Assembly (NCBI GenBank): GCA_900321525.1
Contig: ONWL01000062.1
Span: 1 to 7,621 of the forward strand
DNA length: 7,621 nt
Source of the DNA: an uncultured Eubacteriales bacterium
GTDB taxonomy: Bacteria > Bacillota > Clostridia > Lachnospirales > Lachnospiraceae
Reading direction: 5' to 3'
Shown piece after piece: positions 6,390 to 7,621 of the stretch (positions are counted from its first letter, which is position 1; every line of letters begins with the position of its first letter). Both the position numbers and the translations under genes were made by a program. The notes below the pieces were generated by a model. That model was given only the letters and a program-made list of their open reading frames with translations. It was not told where the DNA came from and did no database searches.

Positions 6390-7157
6390 ATGCAGCAGAA
6401 TGTGTCCATCAAAGAGGTACGAAAGAAAAAACCCCTGGTACATTGTATTACCAATTATGTGACCATGAATGATTGTGCCAATGTGCTGCTGGCGGTGGGG
6501 GCGTCTCCTGTGATGGCCCATCATCCGGCAGAAGTGGCGGAAGTGGCAGAAGGTTGTGATGCACTGCTGTGCAATTTAGGGGCAATGGAGGATTTTGAGG
6601 CCATGAAGATTGCAGTGCAGGCGGCCATGGAACAGGGACATCCCATTGTATTAGACCCGGTAGGGGCTGGCGGGATTGCCTATCGGCGGGCCAGATGCGC
6701 AGAGCTGCTGAATGTGTGTGTACCCACCTGTATCAGAGGAAATGCATCGGAAATCAAGGCATTGTATGCCGGGTGCCAGACCACAAAAGGGGTGGATGTG
6801 AGCAGTGGGGATTGTGACGCAGAGGCAGAAATAGAAGAAGCAGTGACAGGGCTAAGCAGAAGATTGGGCTGTATCGTGGTGGCTTCCGGTGCCGTGGATC
6901 TGATTTCAGATGGGAATGGCATCTGTCGGATCCGGGAAGGGGATGAGATGATGACCCGTATCACAGGAACCGGCTGCATGTCTTCTGCATTGATTGCAGC
7001 ATTTGTCAGCTGTGCCCCTACTGTGGAAGCGGTGGCGGCAGCCTGTACCATGATGGGACAGTGCGGGAAATGGGCGGCAGACCGGACCAGAACAGAACGA
7101 TCCGGTACCATGCAGTTTCGGATGCATCTGATCGACCGGATTTCATTGATGGATTGA
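6390..7157 (+). CDS. thiM: Hydroxyethylthiazole kinase ThiM
   Basis: ThiM phosphorylates 4-methyl-5-(2-hydroxyethyl)thiazole, giving the thiazole phosphate used by ThiE; it is a salvage enzyme. The 255-residue length is slightly below the usual 260-270. Ribokinase-like family signatures are VHCITNYVTMNDCANVLLAV (17-36), GASPVM (37-42), VLDPVGAG (87-94), RGNASEI (116-122) and the catalytic-loop motif ITGTGCM (191-197) with Cys196. AAGGAG (6377-6382) lies 7 nt before the ATG. The gene sits 19 nt after the SNF2 gene and is the last thi gene on this strand. Its role fits ThiW, which would supply the substrate. Confidence 0.96.
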   Translation: MQQNVSIKEVRKKKPLVHCITNYVTMNDCANVLLAVGASPVMAHHPAEVAEVAEGCDALLCNLGAMEDFEAMKIAVQAAMEQGHPIVLDPVGAGGIAYRRARCAELLNVCVPTCIRGNASEIKALYAGCQTTKGVDVSSGDCDAEAEIEEAVTGLSRRLGCIVVASGAVDLISDGNGICRIREGDEMMTRITGTGCMSSALIAAFVSCAPTVEAVAAACTMMGQCGKWAADRTRTERSGTMQFRMHLIDRISLMD

Positions 7158-7162
7158 TCGGA

Positions 7163-7197
7163 TCTGATCACCGTCAAATGACAAACAGGTGATCAGA
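7163..7197 (+). terminator. Perfect 10-bp inverted repeat after thiM
   Basis: TCTGATCACC (7163-7172) pairs perfectly with GGTGATCAGA (7188-7197) across a 15-nt loop, starting 5 nt after the thiM stop. No T run follows on either strand, so it is not a textbook intrinsic terminator. It may protect the mRNA 3' end or bind a protein. The downstream hairpin at 7438-7463 is the better terminator. Confidence 0.4.
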
Positions 7198-7302
7198 CCT
7201 GAATGAAAAATACCCCGTACCCACCCTCATCTGACAGCTGACGTTGTGGTAGTGATCATGCAATGTAAAAATGCACATGTAACCATGCAGGGCGTGCAGT
7301 GT

Positions 7303-7387
7303 AAAAAAAGGGATTCGAACCCAGGTATGCGCCCGACATACTGCCATGCGGAGTGTGGTTCCTTCTCAACCACGAGAGATCCCGTCC
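7303..7387 (-). ncRNA. Degenerate tRNA-like element (class II, Ser-like) with U7 tail
   Basis: Read on the minus strand this resembles a class II tRNA. It shows a D-loop-like GTGGTTGA (7366-7373), a long variable-arm hairpin GTATG/CATAC (7337-7341 with 7325-7329, 7-nt loop) and a T-arm GGG-TTCGAAT-CCC (7310-7322). The spacing from D loop to T arm is close to that of tRNA-Ser. The rest fails: the outer two T-stem pairs are lost, the anticodon stem keeps about three of five pairs with no U33, and the segment after CCC is TTTTTTT (7303-7309), which cannot pair with GGACGGG (7381-7387) as an acceptor stem. An alternative fold has GGGAT/ATCCC (7379-7383 with 7310-7314) closing hairpins GTGGTT/AACCAC (7368-7373 with 7355-7360) and GTATG/CATAC, followed by the U tail. 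It is therefore a tRNA pseudogene, or a structured RNA or 3'UTR downstream of the minus-strand DIP1984 gene. Confidence 0.4.
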
Positions 7388-7437
7388 ACTCTGTCAGATT
7401 ACCGACTTTTCATTCAAGTTTGATATACAATTTGCAG

Positions 7438-7463
7438 GCAGGAACTACTGGCTCCTGCTTTTT
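7438..7463 (+). terminator. Plus-strand intrinsic terminator
   Basis: GCAGGA (7438-7443) pairs with TCCTGC (7453-7458) over a 9-nt loop and is followed by TTTTT (7459-7463). It is the first convincing intrinsic terminator after thiM, 281 nt past its stop, and probably ends read-through from the thiamine operon. The T tract overlaps the stop codon of the convergent minus-strand gene (7462-7464). The minus strand has no T run after the stem, so it works in one direction only. Confidence 0.65.
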
Positions 7464-7621
7464 ATGCCGTTTCGCTCTCCTTTAATTCTGTGGTCCAGTT
7501 CAGTTCCTGAATCTTCTCATCCACTTCCCGCAGTTCTTTGGAGATACGATCCACGTCTTTTTGCAGATCTGAAACAGAGACGGTACTTTCGATGCGGATT
7601 TCCGTTCTGGAATACCGGTCA
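7462..7621 (-). CDS. DIP1984-family protein, C-terminal part
   Basis: Only the last 52 codons lie in the window; the gene enters from beyond base 7621 and stops with TAA at 7464-7462. The visible end contains DRYSRTEIRIE near its start, then a charged, heptad-like helix LQKDVDRISKELREVDEKI and the highly characteristic ending QELNWTTEL, followed by six extra residues. This pattern (RYSR-E-I, then LQK-VD-SKE-RE-D-KIQ-LNWTTEL) is what I recall for the C terminus of DIP1984-family proteins, sometimes labelled septicolysin, whose function is unestablished. The helix is probably coiled coil. The gene is convergent with the thiamine operon and has no evident link to it. Confidence 0.75.
   Translation of the reverse strand, partial: DRYSRTEIRIESTVSVSDLQKDVDRISKELREVDEKIQELNWTTELKESETA

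Noticed and set aside
5837..6524. Minus-strand frames of 134-205 codons opposite the SNF2 end and thiM
   Set aside because: They are antisense to conserved motifs V and VI and to thiM, and show no domain or start signal of their own.
7303..7387. A functional tRNA gene on the minus strand
   Set aside because: No acceptor stem can be drawn, the T stem has only three pairs, the anticodon stem is broken and position 33 is not U in any aligned loop.
7246..7485. A 79-codon plus-strand frame
   Set aside because: It runs through the tRNA-like element and the terminator, has no ribosome binding site, and its translation has the typical look of a frame read across the complement of a tRNA T-arm (RDSNPG).

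Overview
The window looks like chromosome from an anaerobic Firmicute, most likely a gut clostridium of the Lachnospiraceae type. The evidence is strong AAGGAG/GGAGG ribosome binding sites, a TPP riboswitch acting through an intrinsic terminator, short-form ThiC, ThiW (a Firmicute ECF-type S component), and a mid-range base composition with AT-rich intergenic gaps. The family assignment is inference; no rRNA or other marker is present.

Positions 1-7157 form a plus-strand thiamine (vitamin B1) locus. It opens with the 3' part of a TPP riboswitch (1 to about 74), whose 5' part lies outside the window, and a 12-bp terminator hairpin (140-176). Then follow thiC (358-1668), thiE (1707-2339), thiD (2617-3441), thiW (3501-4019), a 716-residue SNF2-family helicase-like ATPase (4220-6370) and thiM (6390-7157). 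ThiC makes HMP-P from the purine intermediate AIR and ThiD phosphorylates it to HMP-PP. ThiW is predicted to import the thiazole alcohol, ThiM phosphorylates it, and ThiE joins the halves to thiamine phosphate. No thiazole synthesis gene (thiG, thiH, thiS, thiF) is present, so this locus codes for pyrimidine synthesis plus thiazole salvage.

The odd member is the SNF2-like protein, which has a helix-hairpin-helix-like segment near its N terminus. It sits between thiW and thiM, is preceded by a 200-nt gap and is followed by thiM after only 19 nt. Two intergenic gaps also hold unexplained sequence: thiE-thiD carries two 31-bp tandem repeats with an internal dyad, and thiW-SNF2 carries hairpin-forming sequence that may be a dispersed repeat.

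After thiM comes a 304-nt convergent region. It holds a perfect 10-bp inverted repeat, a minus-strand tRNA-like element (class II, Ser-like) that lacks an acceptor stem and ends in seven Ts, and a plus-strand intrinsic terminator. The terminator's T tract runs into the stop codon of a minus-strand gene for a DIP1984-family protein, of which only the last 52 codons are visible.
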